This document shows positions 1 through 8,470 of a stretch of DNA of 64,000 nucleotides, one piece after another. This stretch comes from Streptococcus hyointestinalis. Its GTDB lineage: Bacteria > Bacillota > Bacilli > Lactobacillales > Streptococcaceae. Position numbers and translations under genes: made by a program. Below the pieces are notes generated by a model that saw only the letters and a list, made by a program, of their open reading frames with translations, had not been told where the DNA came from and did not search any database. Numbering within the stretch: the first letter of the stretch is position 1; each line of letters begins with the position of its first letter. Location: assembly GCF_011039275.1 (NCBI RefSeq), contig NZ_JAAKGB010000001.1, positions 372,001 through 436,000 of the forward strand. The letters run 5' to 3'.

Positions 1-432
1 ATTGTGCATATCCAGCACGTGAGTTCGATACCAGAGTCGCAGTTTTATGAAAAGAAAGACGGCTGTGCTTTCAAGGCTGGTTTTGAACCTCTAGCAGGTG
101 AGGTTCTTTTTCAAAAGGCGGTCAACAGTGCTTTCATCGGGACAGCGTTAGAAGCGTATCTGCACAAGGAAAAGCTAGAGACGCTGGTGATTTGTGGATT
201 GACCTTGCCACACTGTGTATCAACGACCACTCGTATGGCAGATAATTTTGGCTTTTCAACCTATCTCATCAGCGATGCGACAGCTAGCTTTGCTCTTTCT
301 GATGTGGATAATCATCTTCTCTCAGCGGAGCTTATCCACAGGATCAATCTCGCTAGTCTCAAGGACGAGTTTGCCACTATCTTGTCAACAGATGAGATAC
401 TAGCTCATTTGACAAAAAAATCCCAGACTTAG
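1..432 (+). CDS. Cysteine hydrolase, isochorismatase-like (5' end cut by window edge)
   Basis: The reading frame is open to the first base of the window, so the gene starts upstream and only the C-terminal ~143 residues are seen. The segment CGLTLPHCVSTTTRMADNFGF matches the region around the nucleophilic cysteine of isochorismatase-fold hydrolases (HCV followed by T-x-R and a small-residue helix). The N-terminal catalytic Asp would lie outside the window. Family members hydrolyse amides or enol ethers such as nicotinamide, isochorismate or carbamoylated substrates; the substrate here cannot be told. The last codons overlap the hairpin that ends the convergent small gene. Confidence 0.7.
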   Translation: MVHIQHVSSIPESQFYEKKDGCAFKAGFEPLAGEVLFQKAVNSAFIGTALEAYLHKEKLETLVICGLTLPHCVSTTTRMADNFGFSTYLISDATASFALSDVDNHLLSAELIHRINLASLKDEFATILSTDEILAHLTKKSQT

Positions 433-439
433 TCTGGGA
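421..439 (-). terminator. Rho-independent terminator of the small membrane-protein gene
   Basis: Perfect stem TCCCAGACT / AGTCTGGGA with a one-base loop. On the minus strand it is followed by a run of seven T. It lies inside the last codons of the convergent plus-strand hydrolase gene, which has no T-run of its own. Confidence 0.75.
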
Positions 440-441
440 AG

Positions 442-639
442 CTAGGAGTTGTAGCCAAACATGAGGATAAAAAGGACGGGGTAAAGAAGCGCACCAAGCC
501 CGAGACAAATGAGGATGAAGGTGACGAGTTGCCAAAAGGGTGATAAACGCTTAGCGACAAAGCGCATGACAGCGATAGCCAAAAAGAGGAAAAAGCCAAA
601 AACGACTAGAGCAAATAATTTGATGACAATAAATAGCAT
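442..639 (-). CDS. Small two-helix membrane protein, unknown function
   Basis: A 65-residue protein with two clear hydrophobic segments (about residues 4-26 and 37-60) separated by a short basic loop (RFVAKR), so it is probably a small integral membrane protein. A strong Shine-Dalgarno sequence (AAGGAGG) lies 7-8 bases before the ATG and a terminator follows the stop, which supports a real, monocistronic gene. I do not recognise a family. It is convergent with the upstream hydrolase and divergent from the acetyltransferase. Confidence 0.6.
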   Translation of the reverse strand: MLFIVIKLFALVVFGFFLFLAIAVMRFVAKRLSPFWQLVTFILICLGLGALLYPVLFILMFGYNS

Positions 640-715
640 AGAATACTCCTCCTTTTCACTATCAGACTAGCAGATTAGACTGAGAAAGACAAGTCTATTT
701 TTGAAAGCGTTTTTA

Positions 716-724
716 TGGTATAAT
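716..724 (+). promoter_or_regulatory. Extended -10 promoter of the acetyltransferase gene
   Basis: TGGTATAAT is a perfect extended -10 (TGnTATAAT). No good -35 is present at 17 bp. It overlaps the in-frame ATG at 723, which shows that this ATG cannot be the translation start. Confidence 0.6.
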
Positions 725-758
725 GAAAGATAGAGATAAACTTATTGTGGAGGTTGTG

Positions 759-1217
759 ATGTTAGTATTAGCAGATGTTTCAGAAGCAAAAAAATTGTTA
801 GACTTGCAGCACAGTGCTTTTGCTGCACTCTATGAGACCTACCATGACCAGTACAATCCGGCTATAGAAAGCTTGGAGGATTTTTGTTCACGCTTTTCTA
901 GACCCAATTGTCGCTACTATAAAATCGTTGAGGAGAAGAGGACTGTCGGTCTCATTCGGACGACTGTGGCTGAAAATGCCGATGAAGGCTGGATTGGTCT
1001 GATTGGTCTAGCTCCTAGTGCCAGGAAAAAAGGCTATGCCAGCAAGGCCATGTTGGACTTGGAGAGGCTTTATCCTTCTGTCAAGCGCTGGGTTTTATGC
1101 ACAGTTTTACAAGAAAAAGAGCTGGTCGCTTTTTATGAAAAGTTAGGCTACAAGCCTATCAAGGTCGAACCAGAGCAGGCAGGCATGGATATGGTTTACA
1201 TGGAAAAATGGCTATAG
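759..1217 (+). CDS. GNAT family N-acetyltransferase
   Basis: About 152 residues. The central GLIGLAPSARKKGYASKAM matches the acetyl-CoA binding motif A of GNAT enzymes (V/I-x-P-x-x-R/Q-x-x-G-x-G/A), and the C-terminal FYEKLGYKP is the usual end of the fold. The start at 759 is chosen because GTGGAGG sits 6 bases upstream; the earlier in-frame ATG at 723 overlaps the -10 box. GNAT proteins move an acetyl group from acetyl-CoA to an amine; the acceptor is not predictable here. The gene is monocistronic and convergent with serS. Confidence 0.8.
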   Translation: MLVLADVSEAKKLLDLQHSAFAALYETYHDQYNPAIESLEDFCSRFSRPNCRYYKIVEEKRTVGLIRTTVAENADEGWIGLIGLAPSARKKGYASKAMLDLERLYPSVKRWVLCTVLQEKELVAFYEKLGYKPIKVEPEQAGMDMVYMEKWL

Positions 1218-1262
1218 TATAAGAAAAAGACGATTCCTTTTGGAGTCGTCTTTTAGTATTTA

Positions 1263-2537
1263 TTAGGGCTTAATCACATCAACGCCACCCATGTATGGAC
1301 GAAGCACTTCTGGGATAGTGACAGAGCCGTCTTCGTTTTGGTAGTTTTCAAGGATAGCAGCGACAGTACGTCCAACAGCGAGACCAGAACCGTTTAGGGT
1401 GTGGAGTAATTTCACCTTGCCGTCAGCTTCGTCACGGTAGCGGATTTGCGCACGGCGAGCTTGGAAGTCCTCGGTGTTAGAGCATGATGAGATTTCACGG
1501 TAAGTGTTTTGCGCTGGAATCCACACTTCAAGGTCATAAGTCTTAGCAGCTGAGAAGCCCATGTCTCCAGTACACAAGGTAATCACACGGTAAGGGAGTT
1601 CTAGTTTTTGAAGGATGTTTTCAGCGTTAGCTACCATTTTTTCCAACTCATCGTAGGACTCTTCTGGCTTAGCGAATTTGACCATTTCAACCTTGTGGAA
1701 TTGGTGCAAGCGGATAAGCCCACGTGTGTCACGTCCAGCAGAACCAGCTTCAGAGCGGAAAGAAGGGCTCATAGCTGTGAAGTAAATTGGCAACTCTTGA
1801 CCGTCAATGATTTCACCACGGTAGTAGTTAGTGAGTGGTACTTCAGCAGTTGGGATGAGCACGTAGTCGCTATCTGCTAACTCAAAAGTATCTTCTTTAA
1901 ATTTAGGATATTGCCCTGTACCAAACATAGAGTCGTGGTTGACCATGTAAGGTGGGATCACTTCGGTATAGCCTTCTTTAGAGTGCTCGTCTAGCATAAA
2001 GTTGTAAAGTGCACGCTCAAGTCTAGCGCCTAAGCCCTTGTAGAAAAGAAAACGTGAACCAGTGACCTTAGCGCCACGCTCCCAGTCAAGAATACCAAGG
2101 TCTTCACCCAAGTCCCAGTGTGCTTTGACGTCAAAGTCAAAGTTTCGAGGTGTGCCCCAACGGCGCACTTCAACATTTTCGTCTTCATCAGCACCGACTG
2201 GCACATCTTTTGCTGGGATATTTGGAAGAGTTGTGATGATAGAGTGAACGGTCTCATCAAGCTCTGCCAGTTCTTTGTCAATGCCTTTGATAGTCGCAGA
2301 CAATTCTTGCATGGCTGCGATTTGTTGGCTAGCGTCCTCTTTGTTACGCTTTGCTTGTGCAATGGCAGCTGACGCAGTGTTGCGTTTTGCTTTTGCCTCT
2401 TCGGATGTCACGAGCAAGTCACGGCGTTTTTGGTCAAGCGCTTTGAGTTCTTCAAGCGTTTCTTTTTTGACACCACGTGTCGCCAGCTGGTCTGAGACTG
2501 CTTCAAAGTCTGTTCGGATACGTTTCAAATCTAACAT
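1263..2537 (-). CDS. serS: Seryl-tRNA synthetase
   Basis: The 424-residue protein charges tRNA-Ser with serine in the cytoplasm. It starts [14 protein letters not shown], the standard SerRS start, with GGAGGAAACTG before the ATG at 2537; a longer in-frame reading to 2618 would run through the T-box leader and is rejected. The N-terminal coiled-coil arm (about residues 25-100) is visible as a Lys/Glu/Gln-rich segment. The class II catalytic core carries motif 2 ([21 protein letters not shown]) and motif 3 ([11 protein letters not shown]). Length is typical. Transcription is controlled by the serine T-box upstream. Confidence 0.98.
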   Translation of the reverse strand: MLDLKRIRTDFEAVSDQLATRGVKKETLEELKALDQKRRDLLVTSEEAKAKRNTASAAIAQAKRNKEDASQQIAAMQELSATIKGIDKELAELDETVHSIITTLPNIPAKDVPVGADEDENVEVRRWGTPRNFDFDVKAHWDLGEDLGILDWERGAKVTGSRFLFYKGLGARLERALYNFMLDEHSKEGYTEVIPPYMVNHDSMFGTGQYPKFKEDTFELADSDYVLIPTAEVPLTNYYRGEIIDGQELPIYFTAMSPSFRSEAGSAGRDTRGLIRLHQFHKVEMVKFAKPEESYDELEKMVANAENILQKLELPYRVITLCTGDMGFSAAKTYDLEVWIPAQNTYREISSCSNTEDFQARRAQIRYRDEADGKVKLLHTLNGSGLAVGRTVAAILENYQNEDGSVTIPEVLRPYMGGVDVIKP

Positions 2538-2543
2538 CAGTTT

Positions 2544-2728
2544 CCTCCAAAAAAAGCACCCAAGCAAAGCCGCTGGAGCGCATAATGCGCGGTTCCATCC
2601 AGCTTCACCTGAGTGCACTTGATTTATTGATTACGATAAAGATAGTCACGGTAGATTTCACGCTGACTCTTATCTGCTCACACCACACGCAGACTCTCTA
2701 AAAAGGGCGATAGCGTTACTTATCCGTT
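2544..2728 (-). promoter_or_regulatory. T-box riboswitch (serine) upstream of serS
   Basis: On the minus strand the leader contains the T-box core GGATGGAACCGCG (2588-2600), which pairs with the free 3' end of uncharged tRNA. A long stem (GCACTCAGGTGAAGC pairing with GCTTTGCTTGGGTGC) follows, then seven T just before the serS ribosome site. Stem I contains GAAATCTACC; the TCT at 2653-2655 is the likely specifier codon and reads serine. The known mechanism is that uncharged tRNA-Ser stabilises the antiterminator and lets serS be transcribed. Confidence 0.88.
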
Positions 2729-2734
2729 GTTGTC

Positions 2735-2763
2735 ATTATATCGTATTTTTCAAAAAGTGTAAA
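2735..2763 (-). promoter_or_regulatory. serS promoter
   Basis: TTTACA (2758-2763) and TATAAT (2735-2740) separated by exactly 17 bases on the minus strand, just upstream of the T-box leader. Confidence 0.8.
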
Positions 2764-2770
2764 CCATAAG

Positions 2771-3583
2771 CTATAAGAAAAGTTTTTCAAGCTCTTTTGC
2801 GACACCGTCTTCTTCGTTGGTGTAGTCTGTCTGCTTATCAGCGTATGGCAGAAGTGTCTCGCTAGCGTTTTTCATAGCGTAGCCAGTACTTGCAAAGGCA
2901 AGCATTTCAGTATCGTTGTGCTCATCTCCAAAGGCGATAAGCTGATCTTTGGTCATATTGAGAGCAGACAGGAGATAGCTTAGAGCAAAGGCTTTGTTGA
3001 CTCCTTTTGGGGAGAATTCGAGGATATTGAGCGGACCACCCCATGAGTCGACTTCGACATTGTAATCAAAGTGCTTGCGCAGCTCTTTAGCCAGCTGATA
3101 CTTGTCTTTATGGCGTGTCTGCATGAGAAGGGCATTGGGGTCTCTTGTGATTTTATCCACATCCATGCGCATGTTTTCTGTGATTTTATGGACACCAAAA
3201 AGAGCGGGATTGATACTGTTTGGGTAGTTAAGGGTAATGTAAAAGTTTTTGCGGTACTCACTAGCGATAAAGTCAGCTTGGATGGTCTCGCTCATCTGGA
3301 GCGTGCCAAGGAGATATTTCTTATCCAAGGTGACGTTTTGCTCTTTACTCCATTTTTTCTCTGGCAAATGGGTCAAAGAGCCGTTAAAGCTAATCATGGG
3401 CGTGTCTAACTGCAGACGTTTGTAGTGCTCAAGCGCCATGCGATAAGGACGCCCTGTTGCAATGACGACTTTGTGTCCTTGCTTACTGATACGGTTAATC
3501 ACATCCACCGTGTAATCTGAGATGGTATTGTCAGAGCGCAGCAAAGTACCGTCTAAATCTAGTGCAATTATTTTTTTAGTCAT
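2771..3583 (-). CDS. Cof-type HAD-IIB family hydrolase
   Basis: About 270 residues. Motif I is ALDLDGTLLRSD (nucleophile Asp and acid/base Asp), motif II lies near IATGRP, and the C-terminal GDEHNDTEMLAFA is motif IV. Together these define Cof/YidA-like cytosolic phosphatases, which dephosphorylate sugar phosphates, flavin or pyridoxal cofactors. Start 3583 (MTKKIIALD) is chosen because an earlier in-frame ATG at 3601 lies upstream of the -10 box. There is no Shine-Dalgarno sequence, and the ATG is only 6 bases after an extended -10, which predicts a leaderless mRNA. Confidence 0.88.
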   Translation of the reverse strand: MTKKIIALDLDGTLLRSDNTISDYTVDVINRISKQGHKVVIATGRPYRMALEHYKRLQLDTPMISFNGSLTHLPEKKWSKEQNVTLDKKYLLGTLQMSETIQADFIASEYRKNFYITLNYPNSINPALFGVHKITENMRMDVDKITRDPNALLMQTRHKDKYQLAKELRKHFDYNVEVDSWGGPLNILEFSPKGVNKAFALSYLLSALNMTKDQLIAFGDEHNDTEMLAFASTGYAMKNASETLLPYADKQTDYTNEEDGVAKELEKLFL

Positions 3584-3589
3584 GTTAAG

Positions 3590-3598
3590 ATTATAGCA
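3590..3598 (-). promoter_or_regulatory. Extended -10 giving a leaderless mRNA
   Basis: On the minus strand TGCTATAAT ends 6 bases before the ATG at 3583. Initiation about 7 bases after the -10 would place the first transcribed base at or next to the start codon. Confidence 0.6.
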
Positions 3599-3677
3599 CA
3601 AAAGCTTATCTTTGACTGTAAAAATCCATTTCAGTCCGATTTTTAGACAGTCTTTTTTGGGTCTTAGTCGCTTTTTT

Positions 3678-3686
3678 TGATATAAT
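3678..3686 (+). promoter_or_regulatory. Extended -10 promoter of the DUF1361 gene
   Basis: TGATATAAT, an extended -10, about 32 bases before the ATG at 3718. A clear -35 is not visible. Confidence 0.55.
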
Positions 3687-3717
3687 AAAAAACACTCACC
3701 AAAAGAAGGAGGGACTC

Positions 3718-4326
3718 ATGAAGAAAAAAATTATCCTCATTCACTTGTTTTTTGCTGTGATTTCATTAGGGATTAAGTATTATCAGGTTAGCGGTCCAGA
3801 TTTGGTTTGGAATATGTTTTTAGCGCTGGTGGCTTTTGATTTTGCAGCCTTGGTTTATTTTGTAAAACAGCCGATTATTAAGCTTTTTCTCGCACTTTTT
3901 TGGTTCTTTTTCTATCCCAATACCTTTTACATGCTAACAGACATCGTGCACATGAACTTTACAAGCACAGTCTTGTGGGAAAAGACTAGCTTGATTTTGT
4001 ACATGCTCTTTGTCTCCAGTATCCTTTTTGGCGTTTTATCAGGCACTGAGAGTGTCAAGGTCATGTTCAAATCGTTTAAGGTGACCTCTTATCCTTTGCG
4101 TCTCGCTTTGATTTGCGCTTTATCTGTGATTTCTAGTTTTGCCATTCATATTGGACGCTACGCAAGGCTCAACAGCTGGGATATTCTCACCCGACCAAAA
4201 GTTGTTATTGATGAGTTGGCTAGCGTGTGGTCGACAGGAACAGCTGCTTATTTTGTGCTGGGCTTTACTTTTTTACAAATCTTGACACTTGTCTTTCTAG
4301 AAGATGAAACCTTAAATAAAGCTTGA
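3718..4326 (+). CDS. DUF1361 family membrane protein
   Basis: A 202-residue protein with about six hydrophobic segments. The conserved DUF1361 patches are present: WNMFLALVAF near the N-terminus, FFFYPNTFYMLTDIVHM in the middle, and GRYARLNSWDILTRP near the C-terminus. Function of the family is not established. The start has an excellent ribosome site (GAAGGAGGG). The gene stands alone between the HAD phosphatase and the purine permease. Confidence 0.85.
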   Translation: MKKKIILIHLFFAVISLGIKYYQVSGPDLVWNMFLALVAFDFAALVYFVKQPIIKLFLALFWFFFYPNTFYMLTDIVHMNFTSTVLWEKTSLILYMLFVSSILFGVLSGTESVKVMFKSFKVTSYPLRLALICALSVISSFAIHIGRYARLNSWDILTRPKVVIDELASVWSTGTAAYFVLGFTFLQILTLVFLEDETLNKA

Positions 4327-4341
4327 AATAGAAACGTTTAT

Positions 4342-4394
4342 TTGATAATATAGAAGTATCGTTCGGTATTTATAAGAGACGATGCTATTATCAA
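4342..4394 (+). promoter_or_regulatory. Structured leader with PurBox-like site upstream of the purine permease
   Basis: Nested inverted repeats TTGATAATA (4342-4350) / TATTATCAA (4386-4394) and ATCGT (4358-4362) / ACGAT (4379-4383) can fold into one hairpin ending directly at the AAAAGGAG ribosome site. The opposite strand of 4358-4371 reads TACCGAACGAT, close to the PurR PurBox core CCGAAC. TGCTATTAT (4383-4391) could be an extended -10. This is not a purine riboswitch: the conserved loop motifs are absent. Confidence 0.35.
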
Positions 4395-4415
4395 AAGGAG
4401 TATCCGTATATTATC

Positions 4416-5837
4416 ATGGATAAGTTTTTTAAATTAACAGAGCATGGTACTGATGTCAAAACAGAAGTGACTGCTGGTTTGACAACTTTCTTTGCAATGA
4501 GCTACATTCTCTTTGTCAATCCTGCCATGCTATCTCAAACTGGTATGCCAGCACAAGGTGTCTTTTTAGCGACTATCATTGGAGCAATCGCAGGAACCTT
4601 GATGATGGCTTTTTATGCCAATATGCCTTATGCGCAAGCGCCTGGGATGGGGCTTAACGCTTTCTTTACCTACACCGTTTGTGGGTCGCTAGGCTACACT
4701 TGGCAAGAAGCGCTTGCTATGGTGTTCTTGTGTGGTGTCATTTCGGTTATCATCACCGTTACCAAGGTGCGCAAGATGATTATTGAGTGCATTCCTGCTT
4801 TTATGAAATCAGCCATTTCAGCTGGTATCGGTATCTTTTTAGCCTATGTTGGGATTAAAAACGCTGGTTTCTTGCAGTTTGCTATTGACCCAGGCAAGTA
4901 CACGGTTCTTGGAAAAGGTGCAGACGCTGCTAAAGCCTCTATCACAGCAAATGCTTCTGCAACACCGTCTCTAGTTGCCTTTACAGAGCCATCTGTGATT
5001 GTCGCTATTATTGGTCTTGTGATTACAGCTTTCTTTGTTATCAAGAACATCAAGGGTGGGGTTATCATCTCGATTGCCCTAACAACTGTTGTTGCGATTT
5101 TAGCAGGTGTGGTGAATCTCTCAGACATTAACTTTGCCTCAACCAATATCACAGCAGCTTTCAAGGATTTTAAATCTATCTTTGGTGTTGCGCTTGGTCA
5201 TGAGGGGCTAGGCTCGCTCTTTTCAGACGTGTCTCGTATCCCAAGTGTCTTGATGGCCATTCTTGCCTTTTCTCTGACAGATATCTTTGATACCATTGGG
5301 ACACTTATCGGAACAGGGCAAAAGGTTGGTATTGTAGCACAAACAGGGGAAAACAATGAGTCTAAAGGACTTGACCGTGCCCTCTTTTCAGACCTTGTCG
5401 GCACAACCGTTGGGGCTATTGCGGGTACGTCAAATGTGACGACTTACGTTGAGTCTGCAGCAGGGATTGGCGCTGGTGGACGTACAGGATTGACAGCTCT
5501 TGTTGTGGCTATTCTCTTTGCTATCTCAAGTTTCTTTAGTCCACTACTTGCTATTGTGCCAAATGCAGCGACAGCTCCTGTTCTTATCATCGTTGGGGTT
5601 ATGATGTTGTCTAATCTGAAAAACATCGAGTGGGATGATTTGAGTGTTGCGATTCCTGCATTTTTCACCTCTATTTTCATGGGATTTGCTTACAGTATCA
5701 CACACGGTATTGCTGTTGGATTCCTCTTTTACACCTTGGCAAAAATCTTTAAGGGCGAAGCAAGAGAAGTGCATGGACTTATCTGGGTTCTTGATATTCT
5801 CTTTATCCTAAACTTTGTCAGTCTTGCTTTATTATAA
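4416..5837 (+). CDS. NCS2 family nucleobase permease (AzgA/PbuG-like)
   Basis: A 473-residue polytopic membrane protein with the AzgA-type N-terminus (ITAGLTTFFAMSYILFVNP-like), APGMGLNAFFTYT, and FDTIGTLIGTGQK followed by GTTVGAIAGTSNVTTYVES. These features mark the purine (adenine/hypoxanthine/guanine) branch of the NCS2 proton symporters rather than the uracil/xanthine branch. The ribosome site AAAAGGAG is 16 bases from the ATG, longer than usual; an ATT two codons earlier would be better spaced, so the exact start is slightly uncertain. A PurBox-like site upstream fits purine control. Confidence 0.9.
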   Translation: MDKFFKLTEHGTDVKTEVTAGLTTFFAMSYILFVNPAMLSQTGMPAQGVFLATIIGAIAGTLMMAFYANMPYAQAPGMGLNAFFTYTVCGSLGYTWQEALAMVFLCGVISVIITVTKVRKMIIECIPAFMKSAISAGIGIFLAYVGIKNAGFLQFAIDPGKYTVLGKGADAAKASITANASATPSLVAFTEPSVIVAIIGLVITAFFVIKNIKGGVIISIALTTVVAILAGVVNLSDINFASTNITAAFKDFKSIFGVALGHEGLGSLFSDVSRIPSVLMAILAFSLTDIFDTIGTLIGTGQKVGIVAQTGENNESKGLDRALFSDLVGTTVGAIAGTSNVTTYVESAAGIGAGGRTGLTALVVAILFAISSFFSPLLAIVPNAATAPVLIIVGVMMLSNLKNIEWDDLSVAIPAFFTSIFMGFAYSITHGIAVGFLFYTLAKIFKGEAREVHGLIWVLDILFILNFVSLALL

Positions 5838-5923
5838 TGAGGTCAGAAATAGCGCTTACTTAGGTAGGTGCTATTTCTTTTTGACTTTTCTCTTAATTTT
5901 AATTTGGAAGTCTCTTTAAATTT

Positions 5924-5932
5924 TGGTATAAT
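5924..5932 (+). promoter_or_regulatory. Extended -10 giving a leaderless tsaE mRNA
   Basis: TGGTATAAT (TATAAT at 5927-5932) is followed by six bases and then the tsaE ATG at 5939. No Shine-Dalgarno sequence fits in the gap. Confidence 0.65.
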
Positions 5933-5938
5933 GGTGTC

Positions 5939-6385
5939 ATGTTGTATAGTCATAATGAAACAGAGCTTGAGGCTTATGGCGAAGCTTTCGCTAAAAGTCT
6001 GCGGGCTGGTGATATTATCGTTTTGACAGGTGATTTGGGAGCTGGAAAGACCACGCTAACAAAAGGCATAGCTAGAGGGCTAGGTGTTAGGCAGATGGTG
6101 AAAAGTCCGACTTATACCATTGTTCGTGAGTATGAGGGCAGGTTTCCGCTCTATCACTTGGATGTTTACCGTATCGGTGACGATCCAGATTCGATTGACC
6201 TTGATACCTTTTTGTATGGAGAGGGTGTCACTGTTATCGAGTGGGGTGAGCTGTTAGATGATGCGCTTTTAGGCGATTATTTAGAAATTATCCTTGAGCG
6301 TAAAGACGATGGACGCACGCTTAGATTTAAAGCACACGGCGAGCGTTCTCAAGCGATTATAGACGATATCCATGAAAGAAGCTAA
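5939..6385 (+). CDS. tsaE: tRNA threonylcarbamoyladenosine biosynthesis ATPase TsaE
   Basis: A 148-residue ATPase that works with TsaB and TsaD to make the t6A modification at A37 of ANN-decoding tRNAs. The P-loop GDLGAGKTT is at residues 31-39, followed by the family motifs KSPTYTIVREYEG, YHLDVYRI and VIEWGE. Length is typical. It is first in an operon with an acetyltransferase and an LCP protein, overlapping the next gene by 14 bases. The predicted mRNA is leaderless. Confidence 0.97.
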   Translation: MLYSHNETELEAYGEAFAKSLRAGDIIVLTGDLGAGKTTLTKGIARGLGVRQMVKSPTYTIVREYEGRFPLYHLDVYRIGDDPDSIDLDTFLYGEGVTVIEWGELLDDALLGDYLEIILERKDDGRTLRFKAHGERSQAIIDDIHERS

Positions 6386-6899
6386 AGAAGTTATTGTAAA
6401 AGTGGCTGAGCCAAGTGATGCTGATGCACTTGTTAAATTGCTAGAGTGCGTGCGTCTTGAGTCTGACTTTATCACAGAAGATAGTCAAGACCAGCTGACT
6501 AAAAATGAGATGGAAGCATTTATCAGCTCAAGTCAGCTTCACGACAATTGTTTGTGTTTACTGGTGATGTTGGAGGATGAAGCGATAGCAGTGCTCAATG
6601 TCGCAGGAAAGCAAGACTACAGCGTCAGCCATATCGGCGATATTTTTCTAGCGGTGAAAAAGTCCTACTGGGGCTGTGGTCTGGGGCAGCTACTTTTAGC
6701 AGAAGCGATTGACTGGGCAGAGCACAGCGGTGTGATAAGGCGCTTAGAGTTGACCGTGCAAAAGCGTAATCAAGCGGCGCTTCACATCTACCAAAAGCAT
6801 GGCTTTTTGCTAGAAGGTATAAAAAAACGTGGGGCAAGAGCCCAGACAGGTGACTTTTTAGACGTCTGTATGATGAGTAAAATGATCGAAGGTAACTAA
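6372..6899 (+). CDS. GNAT family N-acetyltransferase (in tsaE-brpA operon)
   Basis: 175 residues with a GNAT fold: the motif A region AVKKSYWGCGLGQLLLAEAIDWA carries the G-x-G acetyl-CoA loop, and the tail VQKRNQAALHIYQKHGFLLEG is typical of RimJ/RimL-like and antibiotic acetyltransferase relatives. It overlaps tsaE by 14 bases and is followed 10 bases later by the LCP gene, so the three are co-transcribed and translation is probably coupled. The acceptor substrate is unknown. Confidence 0.88.
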   Translation: MKEAKEVIVKVAEPSDADALVKLLECVRLESDFITEDSQDQLTKNEMEAFISSSQLHDNCLCLLVMLEDEAIAVLNVAGKQDYSVSHIGDIFLAVKKSYWGCGLGQLLLAEAIDWAEHSGVIRRLELTVQKRNQAALHIYQKHGFLLEGIKKRGARAQTGDFLDVCMMSKMIEGN

Positions 6900-6909
6900 A
6901 GAAACGAAG

Positions 6910-8130
6910 ATGAGTATCGGAAAGAAGATTTTAATAATGCTTGTCACGATTTTTGTGACAACGGTGATTGCGATTGGGGCTTATGCCACCTCTGCTTACT
7001 TTTTCTCAGCCAATGAGTTTTCAAAAACCTTTAAAAACTACAAAAATATCAAGTCTGACAATACGACCATCAAGGAAAACAAACCCATTTCGATTCTCCT
7101 TATGGGGGTAGATACAGGGACTTATAACCGTACAGACACTTGGTCGGGAAATAGTGATACCATGATTGTTGTCACCATTAATCCTAAGACCAAAAAGACG
7201 ACTATGACCAGTCTTGAGCGTGATATTTATGTCAATCTGACTGGTCCAGAAGACAATGACATGAACGGTGTTGCTGCAAAACTCAACGCTGCCTACGCTT
7301 CTGGTGGCGCTGAGATGGCACTGATGACGGTCAATAAACTTCTCAATATGAATATTGACTACTACATGCAGATGAACATGCAAGGGCTTGTTGACTTGGT
7401 CAATGCCGTTGGTGGTATCACCGTAACCAATAACTTTGATTTCCCAATCTCTATTGCTGAAAATGAGCCCGATTATACGGCGACAGTAGAGCCTGGAACT
7501 CATAAAATCAATGGTGACCAAGCCCTTGTCTACGCTCGTATGCGCTACGACGACCCAGAGGGTGACTATGGACGTCAGAAGCGTCAGCGTGAGGTTATCC
7601 AAAAAGTGATGAAGAAGATTTTGTCACTCGATAGTGTCGCTTCTTATCGTAAGATTTTATCAGCGGTCAGCAAGAACATGCAGACCAATATCGAGATTAA
7701 CTCCAGCACCATTCCAAGTCTCTTAGGCTATTCGGACGCTCTTTCAAACATCAAGTCTTATCAGCTAAAAGGTGACGGTCAAGAGATCAACGGTGTGTCT
7801 TATCAGATTGTAAGTAATGACCACCTGCTCAAGATTCAAAATAACATCAAAAAAGCGCTTGGTAAGAAAACATCCAAGACTCTTACCACAACGGCGATTA
7901 CCTATGAAGATTACTATGGTCTGTCATCGTCAGGTGATAGCACGGATTACAATCAATCTTATGGTTCTTACTCAGGTTATGATACAGGTGGAGGAGCTTC
8001 GACCTATAGTAACTACAGTAGTCAAAACACCTACGGTACCTATTCAGATACAGGAACGGCAAGCAGTGCCTACTCTGGTCAGACCTATGATACCGGCACA
8101 CAAAACTCTTATTACAATTATGGGCAGTAA
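6910..8130 (+). CDS. brpA: LytR-CpsA-Psr (LCP) family cell-wall ligase, BrpA-like
   Basis: 406 residues. An N-terminal anchor helix (about residues 8-30) is followed by the extracellular LCP domain with LLMGVDTG, the arginine-containing TSLERDIYV, LNAAYASGG and QALVYARMRYDDPEGDYGRQKRQREVI. LCP enzymes transfer undecaprenyl-linked glycopolymers to peptidoglycan at the cell surface. The last ~65 residues form a low-complexity Ser/Tyr/Gly/Thr tail. Gene context after tsaE and an acetyltransferase matches streptococcal brpA (lytR). A bidirectional terminator follows. Confidence 0.92.
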   Translation: MSIGKKILIMLVTIFVTTVIAIGAYATSAYFFSANEFSKTFKNYKNIKSDNTTIKENKPISILLMGVDTGTYNRTDTWSGNSDTMIVVTINPKTKKTTMTSLERDIYVNLTGPEDNDMNGVAAKLNAAYASGGAEMALMTVNKLLNMNIDYYMQMNMQGLVDLVNAVGGITVTNNFDFPISIAENEPDYTATVEPGTHKINGDQALVYARMRYDDPEGDYGRQKRQREVIQKVMKKILSLDSVASYRKILSAVSKNMQTNIEINSSTIPSLLGYSDALSNIKSYQLKGDGQEINGVSYQIVSNDHLLKIQNNIKKALGKKTSKTLTTTAITYEDYYGLSSSGDSTDYNQSYGSYSGYDTGGGASTYSNYSSQNTYGTYSDTGTASSAYSGQTYDTGTQNSYYNYGQ

Positions 8131-8160
8131 AAAAATTCTGAGGATTTCCTCAGAGTTTTT
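8130..8160. terminator. Bidirectional terminator between brpA and the hit operon
   Basis: Stem CTGAGG / CCTCAG (8138-8152) flanked by an A-run on the left and a T-run on the right, so it can stop both the plus-strand brpA operon and the minus-strand hit operon. Confidence 0.8.
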
Positions 8161-8164
8161 CTTG

Positions 8165-8470
8165 TTATTGAGTGAGTTCTTTAATGTGATCAAGTCTTGT
8201 GTTGATTTCTGTTAATCTTGGTGCGGTTTCTTGCTGGAAGAGACGCCATTTTTCTTTGCTCTCTTGGCTCAGCTGTTTGATGAGCTCTGTTTGGTTTTGG
8301 ATGATTTGGATGTTTTTTTGGATATTATCCATAGAAGCGGCTGCTGTTGTTATCTCATCTTTACCAAATTGGAGCAGTGCTCGGATACGGTAGCGGTTTT
8401 TGTAAGTCAGATAAGTCGCAAGACCAGCCGTTGCGACGAGTCCTAAGGTGATGGCTTGACGTTTTTTCAT
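8165..8470 (-). CDS. Small membrane-anchored coiled-coil protein, unknown function
   Basis: 101 residues: one N-terminal hydrophobic segment (about residues 7-22) and then a long helical, Gln/Glu/Lys-rich region (about residues 35-101) predicted to be coiled coil, resembling YtxH-type small proteins. Its ATG overlaps the stop codon of the HIT gene (ATGA), so translation is coupled to hit. No function can be given. Confidence 0.75.
   Translation of the reverse strand: MKKRQAITLGLVATAGLATYLTYKNRYRIRALLQFGKDEITTAAASMDNIQKNIQIIQNQTELIKQLSQESKEKWRLFQQETAPRLTEINTRLDHIKELTQ

Noticed and set aside
4342..4415. Purine riboswitch upstream of the nucleobase permease
   Set aside because: The leader folds, but the conserved purine aptamer loop and junction bases are not present.
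7021..7602. 193-codon minus-strand frame opposite brpA
   Set aside because: Antisense to a well-conserved LCP domain, with no ribosome site or family resemblance.
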